Under the pieces are notes generated by a model. That model was given only the letters and a program-made list of their open reading frames with translations, searched no databases and was not told the origin of the DNA. Position numbers and translations under genes: made by a program. From DYJE01 sp041660385 (GTDB lineage Bacteria > Desulfobacterota > Desulfobacteria > Desulfobacterales > Desulfolunaceae), in NCBI GenBank assembly GCA_041660385.1, contig JBAZWJ010000024.1, forward strand, positions 1-64,000: a stretch of DNA of 64,000 nucleotides, given 5' to 3'. Positions within the stretch are counted from its first letter, which is position 1; every line of letters begins with the position of its first letter. This document shows, in pieces, positions 1 to 9,413 of the stretch.

Positions 1-789
1 TTCAAGTTCATCCTCAACGATGTCGACTTGGGCATCGTCAATTTCTTCAAGTTCATCATCCTCAACGATGTCGACCTGGTCATCCTCGATTTCTTCAAGC
101 TCATCATCAACGATATCAACCTGATCGTTTTCAATTTCAACGGTATCTAATGAAGAACCACCCATTTCATCTGAAGCCTTCTGAGACCCAGACCCATTGC
201 CCGGCTCCAATGAATCTTCAGCTTTCTGACCCTCTTTTTCATCAGGAACTTGATCAATGGAGTTTTCGTTAAGGGCTTTGAGGATTTTTTTAATGTTTTC
301 AAGAACGTCAGAAGAAACTGCATCGTGAAGCCCCCCACTATTTTTTTCTATGAATTCGCCGATGAGATTCATAACATCGGCAATTTGAAGGAGGTCTAAG
401 TTGGCCCCGGCTTTGATCGAATGGGCGAAGGCGTTAAGCATCTCGTTTTTTGCATCGTCAGACATGGCGAACAGATGGTCTGGGCTGATGGTTATTCCTT
501 CGGGGTTTTCACCTTTTTCAAATAATTTTTTCAGATCCGCATTGACCGTTGAGCGGATTGAGTTCAGGTTTTTTCTCTTTGACCTTAGGGCCTCCGGATC
601 ATCGGGAATATCCCATAGTTTCCGAATCAGAAGATCCTGGTCGGGCTTTTTAACGGACATGATGTCAGAATCGGGGGTGTAACGAGATTTTATTGCATGG
701 ATATATTTGTACTTCAATGTTCCTGGATTTGAATAATCAAGGTTCACCATGACGTTTTCGATTCCTTCATACGTGATGGCGTAACTCAT
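1..789 (-). CDS. Acidic tandem-repeat protein, C-terminus outside window
   Basis: Reading from an ATG at 787-789, this minus-strand frame stays open for 263 codons to the window edge, so the gene is partial. The first ~190 residues look like a soluble helical protein. From about residue 218 it becomes a tandem repeat of a 15-16 residue acidic unit built around QVDIV followed by D/E-rich ELEEI. At least three units are visible before the edge. I do not recognise the family. Acidic repeats of this kind often act as flexible linkers or binding tails. It is divergent from the ParA-like gene at 1042, with about 250 bases between them. Codon use matches the neighbouring genes. Confidence 0.8.
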   Translation of the reverse strand, partial: MSYAITYEGIENVMVNLDYSNPGTLKYKYIHAIKSRYTPDSDIMSVKKPDQDLLIRKLWDIPDDPEALRSKRKNLNSIRSTVNADLKKLFEKGENPEGITISPDHLFAMSDDAKNEMLNAFAHSIKAGANLDLLQIADVMNLIGEFIEKNSGGLHDAVSSDVLENIKKILKALNENSIDQVPDEKEGQKAEDSLEPGNGSGSQKASDEMGGSSLDTVEIENDQVDIVDDELEEIEDDQVDIVEDDELEEIDDAQVDIVEDELE

Positions 790-1041
790 GCCTTGACCTG
801 ATGCGTTTGAAACCACCCAAACCCCCGTTGAGAAAAATGTTTAACGGTTTTTATGAAGTGAAATAATGTAAGAGGAAAAACTACTCAACAATACCCTGTT
901 TTTTTTCGGAAGACTACCATTAAATCGAGTATATCCGAATGGGAGGTTATGCATTTCTTCAAATGTGCACACCTTCTTTCAAACAGGATAAATATATGTT
1001 AGAAAGAAATCTTATCGTTATTTAAAACCTGGGAATTGACT

Positions 1042-1794
1042 ATGAGCCATGTGATCTGTATTGCAAATTTTGTGGGACAAAGTGGAAAGACAAGCACGGT
1101 GGTCAATCTGGCCTCGTCCCTGGCAGTTCTTGAAAAAAAGACCCTTGTTGTGGATTGCGACCCTGAAGGAAAAACATCGGATTACCTTCTTGTCGATAAA
1201 GATTTAGCTGCCTTCGGTCTCGTCGATGTCCTTACAGGAATTGTAAGCGGAAAAAGTGCCGTATCCAGCACACGGCTTGAATATCTTGATATCATTTCTT
1301 CGGGAGACGGGCTCGATACCGTTGATAAAATGCTTTCAATGAATCCTGAACGAGAAAAAATACTGTCCATCATTATTCAAAAATTCAAAGATCAGTACGA
1401 TTTCATTGTTTTCGATACCCCGTCCGAAAAAGGATTCCTGGCAAAAAGCGCGGTGATTGCAGGCGACAGTCTTCTCATTCCTTCCAATTTCGAGTCAGGA
1501 ACAATCGATGATATTTTGGATGTCCTTGCTTATTCTGGAAAATTCAGGCCAGTTATNNNNNNNNNNCTTTCAGGTATTCTATTCAATCGTTGTCGAGATA
1601 TATCTGACATAGAATCTTTTAAAGCGGACGCAAGGATTCAAGACTTGAAAAATGTCCTACTTCCTGTGACCATTCCATCCAGTACACCGAATGATGATTC
1701 CTGTCATCCTGCCTGTCTTCGTGATGTAAAATCTCACTATGCCGAGGCTTTTCTTGATTTGTGTTTTGAGTTTCTATATCGTGAAAACACTTAA
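1042..1794 (+). CDS. ParA/MinD-like ATPase (contains assembly gap)
   Basis: ParA-superfamily ATPase of about 250 residues. The nucleotide-binding loop is VGQSGKTST at residues 11-19. It keeps the GKT/S core but lacks the Lys-Gly-Gly opening of classical ParA (KGGxxKT). A DCDPEGKTS segment follows at the usual Walker A' place, and a VFDTPSE segment at the usual Walker B place. The ATG at 1042 is preceded by GGGA at 1031-1034, which favours it over the TTG at 1036. Ten Ns at 1557-1566 interrupt the gene. The residues after the gap (GILFN and onward) look like a normal ParA continuation, so the frame is probably intact, but residues are missing. No parB-like gene is adjacent, so it is more likely a protein-positioning ATPase than a plasmid partition gene. 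That role is inferred. Confidence 0.75.
   Translation: MSHVICIANFVGQSGKTSTVVNLASSLAVLEKKTLVVDCDPEGKTSDYLLVDKDLAAFGLVDVLTGIVSGKSAVSSTRLEYLDIISSGDGLDTVDKMLSMNPEREKILSIIIQKFKDQYDFIVFDTPSEKGFLAKSAVIAGDSLLIPSNFESGTIDDILDVLAYSGKFRPVXXXXLSGILFNRCRDISDIESFKADARIQDLKNVLLPVTIPSSTPNDDSCHPACLRDVKSHYAEAFLDLCFEFLYRENT
1557..1566. other. Assembly gap (10 N) inside the ParA-like gene
   Basis: A run of ten undetermined bases. An identical run length occurs at 24074-24083, which suggests a fixed placeholder rather than a measured gap size. Confidence 0.98.
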
Positions 1795-1823
1795 AATTGT
1801 GGAACAAGACGAGGTGAACCCCT

Positions 1824-2276
1824 TTGAAAATTACAGATGCAGATACCATTAAAAAAGATGAGAGTGATTTTATAGATGGATTGATTGGTGAACTTGACTG
1901 GCAGACCATCGAAATTCTACTCAAAGAAAAATACAGACTGAAACTCCACGACGATGTTGAGTACAAACGGGGTGATATCATTGTCCACGGCAAGGCCATT
2001 GCGTATAAACTCGATTTCGATGTCCGTGTCACTCTTTCACTTGTTGTTGGACGCGATGGTGAATGCGTGGATATCAGGGCCTCGGGCAGCGGTGGTGATG
2101 GAGATGAAAGTGATGAATTCCCTTACGAAACCGGCGGAAAGATAAATACCGACAATCATGGTGATGAATATGGAAAACGTTTAGCCCACGACGGCCGGGA
2201 CCGCACGGAGCATATCAGAAAAAAAGAAGCTATGGCTTCGCACCTTGCTTCAATGATTGATGAGATCAACAATTGA
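1824..2276 (+). CDS. Hypothetical protein, 150 aa, TTG start
   Basis: Unrecognised protein of 150 residues. The TTG start at 1824 is chosen because GAGGTG lies at 1811-1816, and 29 bases separate it from the ParA-like stop, so the two are probably co-transcribed. It has a mixed N-terminal half (residues 1-75), a beta-like stretch at 45-80, then a Gly/Asp/Glu-rich low-complexity linker (about 83-110) and a charged helical tail. No cysteines or transmembrane segments are seen. The linkage to a ParA-like ATPase suggests a cargo or adaptor, but nothing in the sequence proves it. Confidence 0.65.
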   Translation: MKITDADTIKKDESDFIDGLIGELDWQTIEILLKEKYRLKLHDDVEYKRGDIIVHGKAIAYKLDFDVRVTLSLVVGRDGECVDIRASGSGGDGDESDEFPYETGGKINTDNHGDEYGKRLAHDGRDRTEHIRKKEAMASHLASMIDEINN

Positions 2277-2526
2277 AAACTTCCCCCCTTGATTCTATAA
2301 AAATCAGATGGTATAGTAGTAACCATATATGAATATTGTGTTTTTTTATGCCCCACATGATATAACTTTAAAAAAATTATTTTTTTTCTGAACATCTTAC
2401 GGTTCTTGTCGATATCTTATAAAGAATATGCTTTTTTTACATATATTCTCATGATGTGGTCATTCAAAACGGATATAGTTTCGCTACTACACGTTTCACA
2501 TCTTCTTCATTTGAAAAGGACAATCT

Positions 2527-3957
2527 ATGGAAAACCAGCAGACATCGGCGCCTGAAAGTGGGTATGTGAAAGAACAGCTTGATACTATCCTCGAAATGAA
2601 TTTCAGGAAGCTTGATCAGATCGACGTCCTTGGTAACTCGTTGCCTCTTGACATGGTTACAGTGGCCTCTCTCCATCTTCTGGCTGAACGCGAAAACGAA
2701 ATCGAAGAAGAAAATGCAAACAAGAACAGATATAACAAAAACTCATTTTTAAATGATCTTCTGGAAATCGGTTTTGAGATAGATGAAGATCTGATGAAAA
2801 AAACTCAGAATATCATCGACCAGGGGTTTGTGGAGATTGATGCAGAAGGCGGATATCACACGCGTCCGGAAGCTTTGGACATGGTGAATCATATCAACAA
2901 GATGTTTCCAGGTATGCCTGGAATGAATCTCATCGCATACGTGTTGCAGACGATAGAGGAAATCGTCTCAGGGAGGAAGGGTTGCGCAGATGCGATAGAA
3001 CAGTTTGATCAGGCACTTATTTCTCGTGGTAAAGCGCTGACATTTGTGTTTTTACGCACTGAGAAGAAAACGGAGACACAAAAAGCTCAGGACCGTGAAA
3101 AACGGGCCGTGGAAAGGGAGGAGTCGCGTAGGGCGTCTGAAAAGCTTAAAGGCATTTACAGTGAGAAACTATCGAATCTCAGAGATAGTCTTCAACGTGA
3201 AAAAGATCCTGTTGTAGTGACCCGAAGAGTCATTGGTGCAGGTGAAATCCAGATAAAGGAAATATCTCCCCATAAAATAAAAGAAGCGAAAGAAAGAGAA
3301 CGGCTTCAAAAAGAACGTGAAGAGTCGGAACGGCTTGAACATGAAAGGGTCGAACTCGAACAAAAGAGAAAAGAGCTTGATCGACTTGCTCAGGAGCAGG
3401 CTGAACGTGAGAGAACAGAACGTGAGAGCCTGGAGGCGGAAAAGCGCGAAATTGAAGCACGGCAAAAAGCGGAACACGAAGAAATTGAACGGTTGAGATT
3501 GGAAAAGGAAGAGGCTGAGCGGCGCGAACGTGAAATGGAAAGGGACCGGATTGAGCAGGAACGCATTATAACTGAAAGAAAAATTCGGGAACAGTCCATA
3601 GAAGAACAGATAGCCGCGTTTGAACAACAGCAGACGAATGTCTGTCCCCTTTGCCATCAGGGGAAAATCGTCAAAGAGACTACGGAAAGCAACCGCGAAT
3701 ACTACCGCTGTGACAACAAAATATGCAAATTCATTAGCTGGGACAAACCCCACTCCTTTGCCTGTCCACAATGTCAGAATCCCTATCTTCTGGAATTCCG
3801 AAAACAGGATGGGAGTCTTGGTCTAAAATGCCCTCTGGCCACCTGCTCTTATGTCCAGGGTGATCTTTCGAAGCCGGCAGTTCAGACGTCTGTGTCTCCA
3901 AGTCCCAATAGTTTAGAACAACCCAAAAAGAAAAGGCTGGTTCGCAGGAGACGGTAG
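2527..3957 (+). CDS. Coiled-coil protein with C-terminal zinc ribbons
   Basis: 476 residues in three parts. Residues 1-180 are a mixed alpha/beta region I do not recognise. About 180-370 is an almost uninterrupted Glu/Arg/Lys-rich stretch with repeated ERE, RLEKE and EAERRE patterns, predicted to be a long coiled coil or single alpha helix. The C-terminus carries two Cys4 zinc ribbons: CPLC with CDNKIC (about 377-398), then CPQC with CPLATC (about 415-440). These resemble the zinc fingers of topoisomerase IA tails. The protein ends in a basic RRRR tail. The start has AAAGGA at 2515-2520. It could be a structural or nucleic-acid-binding scaffold; the function is unknown. Confidence 0.7.
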   Translation: MENQQTSAPESGYVKEQLDTILEMNFRKLDQIDVLGNSLPLDMVTVASLHLLAERENEIEEENANKNRYNKNSFLNDLLEIGFEIDEDLMKKTQNIIDQGFVEIDAEGGYHTRPEALDMVNHINKMFPGMPGMNLIAYVLQTIEEIVSGRKGCADAIEQFDQALISRGKALTFVFLRTEKKTETQKAQDREKRAVEREESRRASEKLKGIYSEKLSNLRDSLQREKDPVVVTRRVIGAGEIQIKEISPHKIKEAKERERLQKEREESERLEHERVELEQKRKELDRLAQEQAERERTERESLEAEKREIEARQKAEHEEIERLRLEKEEAERREREMERDRIEQERIITERKIREQSIEEQIAAFEQQQTNVCPLCHQGKIVKETTESNREYYRCDNKICKFISWDKPHSFACPQCQNPYLLEFRKQDGSLGLKCPLATCSYVQGDLSKPAVQTSVSPSPNSLEQPKKKRLVRRRR

Positions 3958-3972
3958 AAATATTTTATCGGG

Positions 3973-4359
3973 TCAAGGTTGAAGAACATGCTTGGGTGGA
4001 ACGAAGCAGATCAGTTCACCTTCGAATACCACATCATTTTCTTTTGAAACCTTCACGGAAACAATCCTTTTTTTACCCTCGCTTGATGTGACTTGAGCTT
4101 CTGCCACGAGAACATCGCCCACTTTTGAAGGCTTCAGAAATTTGACCTGAGCACCTCCAAGAACCACGTTAGGATGGTTCACCGCAAGCATGGCCGCATA
4201 ATCGGCAAGACCAAAAATAAAACCCCCGTGAACAAGTCCGGAATTATCCGCAGCCATGGATTCAATGGCTTTGAATTCGATGGAACATTTGTTTTCTTCA
4301 AGAAAGACAGGATGGCCGCAGAGGGTCTGGTCGATTTTTTGATGTGTGTTGATGTTCAT
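3973..4359 (-). CDS. Hotdog-fold thioesterase (PaaI/4HBT type)
   Basis: A 128-residue single hotdog domain. The segment with HGGFIFGLADYAAMLA matches the characteristic helix of the PaaI/YbgC-like thioesterase superfamily, where HGG and the following Asp/Asn/Glu region line the active site. Members hydrolyse acyl-CoA thioesters, often aryl or medium-chain; the substrate cannot be read here. I place the start at the ATG at 4359 because AAGGGA precedes it on the minus strand. A longer frame up to 4404 has no such signal. It is divergent from mqnE and probably independent of it. Confidence 0.8.
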   Translation of the reverse strand: MNINTHQKIDQTLCGHPVFLEENKCSIEFKAIESMAADNSGLVHGGFIFGLADYAAMLAVNHPNVVLGGAQVKFLKPSKVGDVLVAEAQVTSSEGKKRIVSVKVSKENDVVFEGELICFVPPKHVLQP

Positions 4360-4392
4360 GGTCGTTCCCTTTGTGTTGGTGTGGTCTGTGGT

Positions 4393-4411
4393 GGCGGGTT
4401 CCAAACCCGCC
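4393..4411. repeat. Palindrome, REP-like
   Basis: GGCGGGTT (4393-4400) and AACCCGCC (4404-4411) form an 8-bp perfect stem with a 3-base loop in the thioesterase/mqnE divergent region. It resembles widespread short extragenic palindromes. It is not followed by a T-run and is upstream of both genes, so it is not a terminator. Confidence 0.5.
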
Positions 4412-4491
4412 GTGATGGTTTTCGTATCCTACTTTTTTTTATCATGGAAAACCATATAATTCTTGATTTCAATAACCGTGAATGATTATAA

Positions 4492-4507
4492 GTGACCAGG
4501 TGGTCAC
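4492..4507. promoter_or_regulatory. Candidate operator upstream of mqnE
   Basis: Perfect palindrome GTGACCA-GG-TGGTCAC, 16 bases, 69 bases before the mqnE start. Its size and symmetry suit a homodimeric TetR-type regulator. One such gene lies next to mqnB (11010-11669). The regulator-operator pairing is inference. Confidence 0.4.
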
Positions 4508-4575
4508 ATCTTGAAAACTTAACAACATCTGTTGCGACATGTGGACAGGCAACGACAAACCGGATGGAAACAACC

Positions 4576-5669
<1,094 letters not shown>

Positions 5670-5673
<4 letters not shown>

Positions 5674-6731
5674 TCGAACGGATATGTGAAAAAATTAACA
5701 GCGGTGAACGGATTTCAGCATCCGAAGCCCTTGAATTATACACCGGTTGTGATTTTCTTGTTCTCGCTGACCTTGCAGACAGGATCAGACGGAAAAAACA
5801 CCCCGAACCTGTGGTGACTTTTGTGGTGGACAGAAACATCAACTACACGGATATATGCGTTTCCGAATGTCGATTCTGTGCTTTTCATAAAAAAACCGGC
5901 AATGGTGATGGCTATGTGATCACACGTGAGCACTTGAAACAGAAAATCGAAGAGACCCTGGCTCTGGGCGGAACTCAGATCCTTCTTCAAGGCGGCATGA
6001 ATCCTGATCTTGATCTTGATTTCTACCTTGATCTTCTTCACTACATCAAAGACAATTTCCCTATTCATATCCATGGTTTTTCACCCACTGAAATCCACTA
6101 CATTGCTGAAACGAATGGTCTTTCAATAAAAGACGTGATCAAACAATTCATGGACGCAGGTCTTGGCTCCATCCCCGGAGGCGGTGCAGAAATATTGGTG
6201 GATGAGGTGAGGCAGACTGTTTCACCCAGAAAATGCAGTGCCGTTGCCTGGCTTGACGTTATGGAAAAAGCCCATGAACTGGGCCTCCGAACCACAGCCA
6301 CCATGATGTTCGGTCACCTTGAAAAGCCGGAACACATCATCCAGCATCTTGATAAAATCAGAAGTCTTCAGGACAGAACCCAGGGCTTTACAGCCTTTAT
6401 TCCCTGGACATTCCAGCCAGGTAATACGGAAATTGACGTTGCTCCCAAAACTGGCGTGGAATACCTGAGGGTTCTGGCTCTTAGCCGCATCTATCTGGAT
6501 AACGTGGACAACATCCAGGCTTCCTGGGTGACACAGGCCGATAAAATCGCTCAGACAGCCTTGGCTTTTGGTGCCAACGACATGGGCAGCACCATGATTG
6601 AGGAAAACGTGGTGGCGGCTGCCGGTGTTGATTTCATGCTGCCCAAAGAAGAGTTAATCCGCCTGATCAGAACAGCCGGTTTTACACCTGCACAGCGTGA
6701 CTGTTTCTACACTATCATCAGGGAATTTTGA
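5670..6731 (+). CDS. mqnC: Cyclic dehypoxanthinyl futalosine synthase MqnC
   Basis: Radical-SAM cyclase converting dehypoxanthine futalosine to the cyclic dehypoxanthinyl form, the step after MqnB. The cluster motif DICVSECRFC (Cx3Cx2C) begins near residue 62, with SIPGGGAEI near 170 and IQASWVTQADKIAQ toward the C-terminus. 353 residues is the usual family length. It is clearly a paralogue of the adjacent MqnE; the two are told apart by MqnC-typical segments such as GFTAFIPWTFQPGNT. The start overlaps the mqnE stop by four bases, indicating translational coupling. Confidence 0.93.
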
Positions 6732-7915
6732 TGAGTATGGACATTAAACCGATTCTGCCGATTCCGGACGACGGAACTGAACCCCTTGTACACCGGGCCG
6801 GATGGGTGATGGTTGATCCCGATACCGTTATCCGTAACGGTTATGTTTGTGTGGAACAGGGGCGTGTTAAAGAGACGGGGATGTTTCATCAGGCCATCCG
6901 GGGCAAAGTTGTTGATCACGGCCCAGGGCTTTTGATGCCAGCATTCGTCAATGCCCACACTCACCTTGAACTCAGCGCTCTCAAGGGGAAATTGGCTTTC
7001 GGCGGTGGATTCGGTTCATGGGTGAGGGAGCTTCTGGTGCTTCGTGAATCCATTGGAGTCGACGGCCTTGTGGCAGGAATTGGAACTGGTGTGATTGAGC
7101 TTGTGAACTCCGGTTCTCTTGTGGTGGGAGATGTGTCGACTCTTGGAATTGTGGGGCTCCGGATCAAGGGATCGTCTCTTTCAGGCGTTTTTTTCAGGGA
7201 ATATCTGGGGAATAGTCTTCCCGAACTTGCAGAAATTGAAACCGGCGATCGCTTCACGTCATCCTATGCCGGTCACGCTCCGCATACCACGTCTCCGGCC
7301 CTTTTCAAACATCTGAAAGCAACATGCAGGGCGGCAGGTCAGATCTTTTCCGTTCATCTTGCCGAATCGACGGATGAAGTGGAATTTATCACAACAGGCA
7401 AAGGGATGTGGGCTGATTTTTTGAATGAGATGGCTGTGGATTATGCGTCCTGGGGACTGCCGTTTAAAAGTCCTGTGGCCTATCTCGACAGCTTGGGGCT
7501 TCTCGACGAACAGACGCTTGCCGTCCATTTGATCCGGGCCGATAAAGAAGATATCCGCATTCTAAAGCAGCGGCGAGTTCCTGTGTGCATCTGCCTCAGG
7601 AGCAATCGGAATCTTCACAAAACCCTGCCGGATCTGGAAGCCATGATTGATGAAGGGCTTTTGATCTGTCTTGGAACGGACAGCCTTGCAAGCACTGCAT
7701 CCCTGAGCATTCCCGACGAAATGCGTTATCTCACCGAAACATTCCCCCAGATTCCTGCTAAAGAAATGGTTCGCATGGCCACGATCAACGGAGCAAAAGC
7801 GCTTGGCCTTGGGAAAGTCTTCGGCAGTCTTGAACCCGGCAAAATGGCATCCATGGTCTATATTCCCCTATCAGCCGAAACAGAACAGTCGTTGTTCGAA
7901 AACATAATATTATAA
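6731..7915 (+). CDS. mqnX: Amidohydrolase, probable aminodeoxyfutalosine deaminase
   Basis: Metal-dependent amidohydrolase of about 394 residues. Visible metal and active-site signatures are NAHTHLE (HxH) near residue 75, HLAES in the middle, AVHLI after it, and GTDSLAS with the final Asp near 320. In this operon it most likely deaminates aminodeoxyfutalosine to futalosine, which MqnB (10250-11023) then hydrolyses. The ATG at 6731 shares its first base with the mqnC stop (TGATG); a TTG at 6728 is an alternative. The deaminase role rests on context, since the superfamily includes many other amino-purine deaminases. Confidence 0.82.
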   Translation: MSMDIKPILPIPDDGTEPLVHRAGWVMVDPDTVIRNGYVCVEQGRVKETGMFHQAIRGKVVDHGPGLLMPAFVNAHTHLELSALKGKLAFGGGFGSWVRELLVLRESIGVDGLVAGIGTGVIELVNSGSLVVGDVSTLGIVGLRIKGSSLSGVFFREYLGNSLPELAEIETGDRFTSSYAGHAPHTTSPALFKHLKATCRAAGQIFSVHLAESTDEVEFITTGKGMWADFLNEMAVDYASWGLPFKSPVAYLDSLGLLDEQTLAVHLIRADKEDIRILKQRRVPVCICLRSNRNLHKTLPDLEAMIDEGLLICLGTDSLASTASLSIPDEMRYLTETFPQIPAKEMVRMATINGAKALGLGKVFGSLEPGKMASMVYIPLSAETEQSLFENIIL

Positions 7916-7926
7916 CGGAGAAAATC

Positions 7927-8757
7927 ATGTCGGAGCACGAACAGGTCAAAATCGGTCGCATCAGTTACATCAACGTGGCTCCGGTTTATTATGGTCTTGA
8001 CCGTAACATGAACCCCTCCTGGCTGACCATGGTCACAGAGCCTCCCGCTGTTCTCAACGGAATGCTGGAACGGGGAGACATTGTTTTAAGTCCAGTTTCC
8101 TCAGCAGCCTATGCCAAGAATCATAAAGATTGGATGATCATGCCCGATCTGTCCATTTCAAGTTTCGGAAGCGTGATGAGCGTGATCCTTGTCAGCCGTT
8201 ATCCCCTTGAAGAACTCCACGGGCGACGCGTGTTTTTCACGGAAGAATCTGCCACAGCAGCGGCTTTGACACGTTACATTTTTTCGATCACCAACATTGA
8301 CCCTGTAATCGAGACAGGGAAAATCACCGATTCAAGCAGTCTATCCCATACGGCAGACGCAGCCCTTGTCATCGGCGACACCGCCCTTATCCAGAACTGG
8401 CCCGCCCATTTCACCTATGTGTATGATCTGGGTGAGATGTGGAAAACCATGACCGGCCTTCCCTTTGTTTTTGCCGTCTGGGCCGTTCGCCGGGATTTTG
8501 CAAGAAACCATCCACAAGCCCTTGAAGACATCAAAGCACTGTTCCGGGATTCTAAGCTTCTGGGAGAGTCCCACAAAGACGAAATCGTCGAAAACGCCAG
8601 CCTGAAAACCGGCCTTTCCAAAGACCTCTGCCGATCCTATTTCGAAAACCTGATCTGCGACCTTGGACCCCTTCATCACAAGGGTCTTGAGACTTTTTTT
8701 AAAGGACTTTTTCGGGTTGGGATTATATCGTCTGATGTGACTATCGAATATGCGTAA
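7927..8757 (+). CDS. mqnA: Chorismate dehydratase MqnA
   Basis: Periplasmic-binding-protein-fold enzyme that dehydrates chorismate to 3-enolpyruvylbenzoate, the first committed step of futalosine menaquinone synthesis. The N-terminal RISYINVAPVYYGL, the LSPVSSAAYAKN segment and LPFVFAVWAVRRD are typical of MqnA. 276 residues is the normal length. It lacks an export signal, as expected for a cytoplasmic enzyme. GGAG precedes the ATG and the gene begins 12 bases after the deaminase stop. A long inverted repeat (8759-8796) follows the stop. Confidence 0.92.
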   Translation: MSEHEQVKIGRISYINVAPVYYGLDRNMNPSWLTMVTEPPAVLNGMLERGDIVLSPVSSAAYAKNHKDWMIMPDLSISSFGSVMSVILVSRYPLEELHGRRVFFTEESATAAALTRYIFSITNIDPVIETGKITDSSSLSHTADAALVIGDTALIQNWPAHFTYVYDLGEMWKTMTGLPFVFAVWAVRRDFARNHPQALEDIKALFRDSKLLGESHKDEIVENASLKTGLSKDLCRSYFENLICDLGPLHHKGLETFFKGLFRVGIISSDVTIEYA

Positions 8758-8758
8758 G

Positions 8759-8796
8759 GCCAGCGTCATATAGATAAGTAATCATATGACGCTGGT
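8759..8796. terminator. Hairpin between convergent genes
   Basis: Arms 8759-8771 and 8784-8796 pair over 13 positions (one G-U) with a 12-base loop, directly after mqnA and before the convergent 8814-9152 gene. No T-run follows on either strand, so it may be a weak bidirectional terminator or an mRNA-end stabiliser. Confidence 0.5.
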
Positions 8797-8813
8797 CAAA
8801 TAGGCAGCCTTGT

Positions 8814-9152
8814 CTATCCTGCACTCTGTCCTTTTATCATGGATAATTTAAGTGTGGTATGGGTTTTGTCTTTCCAGGGCCAGATCATGGCTATGATTTT
8901 ACATTCTTCAAATTCTTTGTAATACAATGTCTGGCCCACCCTTATCCCGCCAAAACTCCGGGTCATGGAGGCAAGGTTATCGTCGGGTTTCTGCCATTTC
9001 GATTTCATGGGAGGGCCAAGGAGTCCTGCAAGGGTCTTGTCCCATTTTTTTAAGTCTTTGTTGAAAAACACAAGCTCACTGTAGTTGTCGGTCCTTTTTC
9101 TCTGTTTGGATATGGTAAGTTCGATGAGCTTTTTTTCAATTTTTTCCAGCAT
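8814..9152 (-). CDS. Hypothetical protein, 112 aa
   Basis: A small basic cytoplasmic protein that I do not recognise. The translation start is well supported: AGGAGG lies five bases before the ATG at 9152 on the minus strand. The N-terminal 35 residues look helical and charged. The middle has a GGIRVGQTLYY-like beta segment, and Trp residues cluster in MIWPWKDK near residue 90. It stands alone, convergent with mqnA. About 260 bases separate it from the mqnD end at 9414, and I see no other gene in that gap. Confidence 0.7.
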   Translation of the reverse strand: MLEKIEKKLIELTISKQRKRTDNYSELVFFNKDLKKWDKTLAGLLGPPMKSKWQKPDDNLASMTRSFGGIRVGQTLYYKEFEECKIIAMIWPWKDKTHTTLKLSMIKGQSAG

Positions 9153-9413
9153 GCTATCCTCCTGTGAACATGGATGCCAACTTTCTGATGGATAAAATAA
9201 TGACGTTAAACGTGTCTAAAACAAAAGGCTTGAAAGATTGAGAATGTGTTCCGGTCAGAAGAGAAGATCGTTTCAGTCAGATAAAAGTTTACGATCACTT
9301 GAACTTGAGAATGTAAAAAAGCCTGTGATTTGTCATGTTTTGATCAATAGTATCACAAGGGAAAACCGATGATCAAGACGCATGATATAATTATTTTTCT
9401 TTGGTGTTTCAAA

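Noticed and set aside
3169..3771. 200-codon Phe/Leu-rich minus-strand ORF
   Set aside because: It is the shadow of the Glu/Arg-rich coiled coil; antisense of GAA/GAG codons yields Phe and Leu runs.
4393..4411. T-arm-like GGCGGGTTCCAAACCCGCC as part of a tRNA
   Set aside because: No acceptor, D or anticodon arms can be folded around it; a palindromic repeat explains it.
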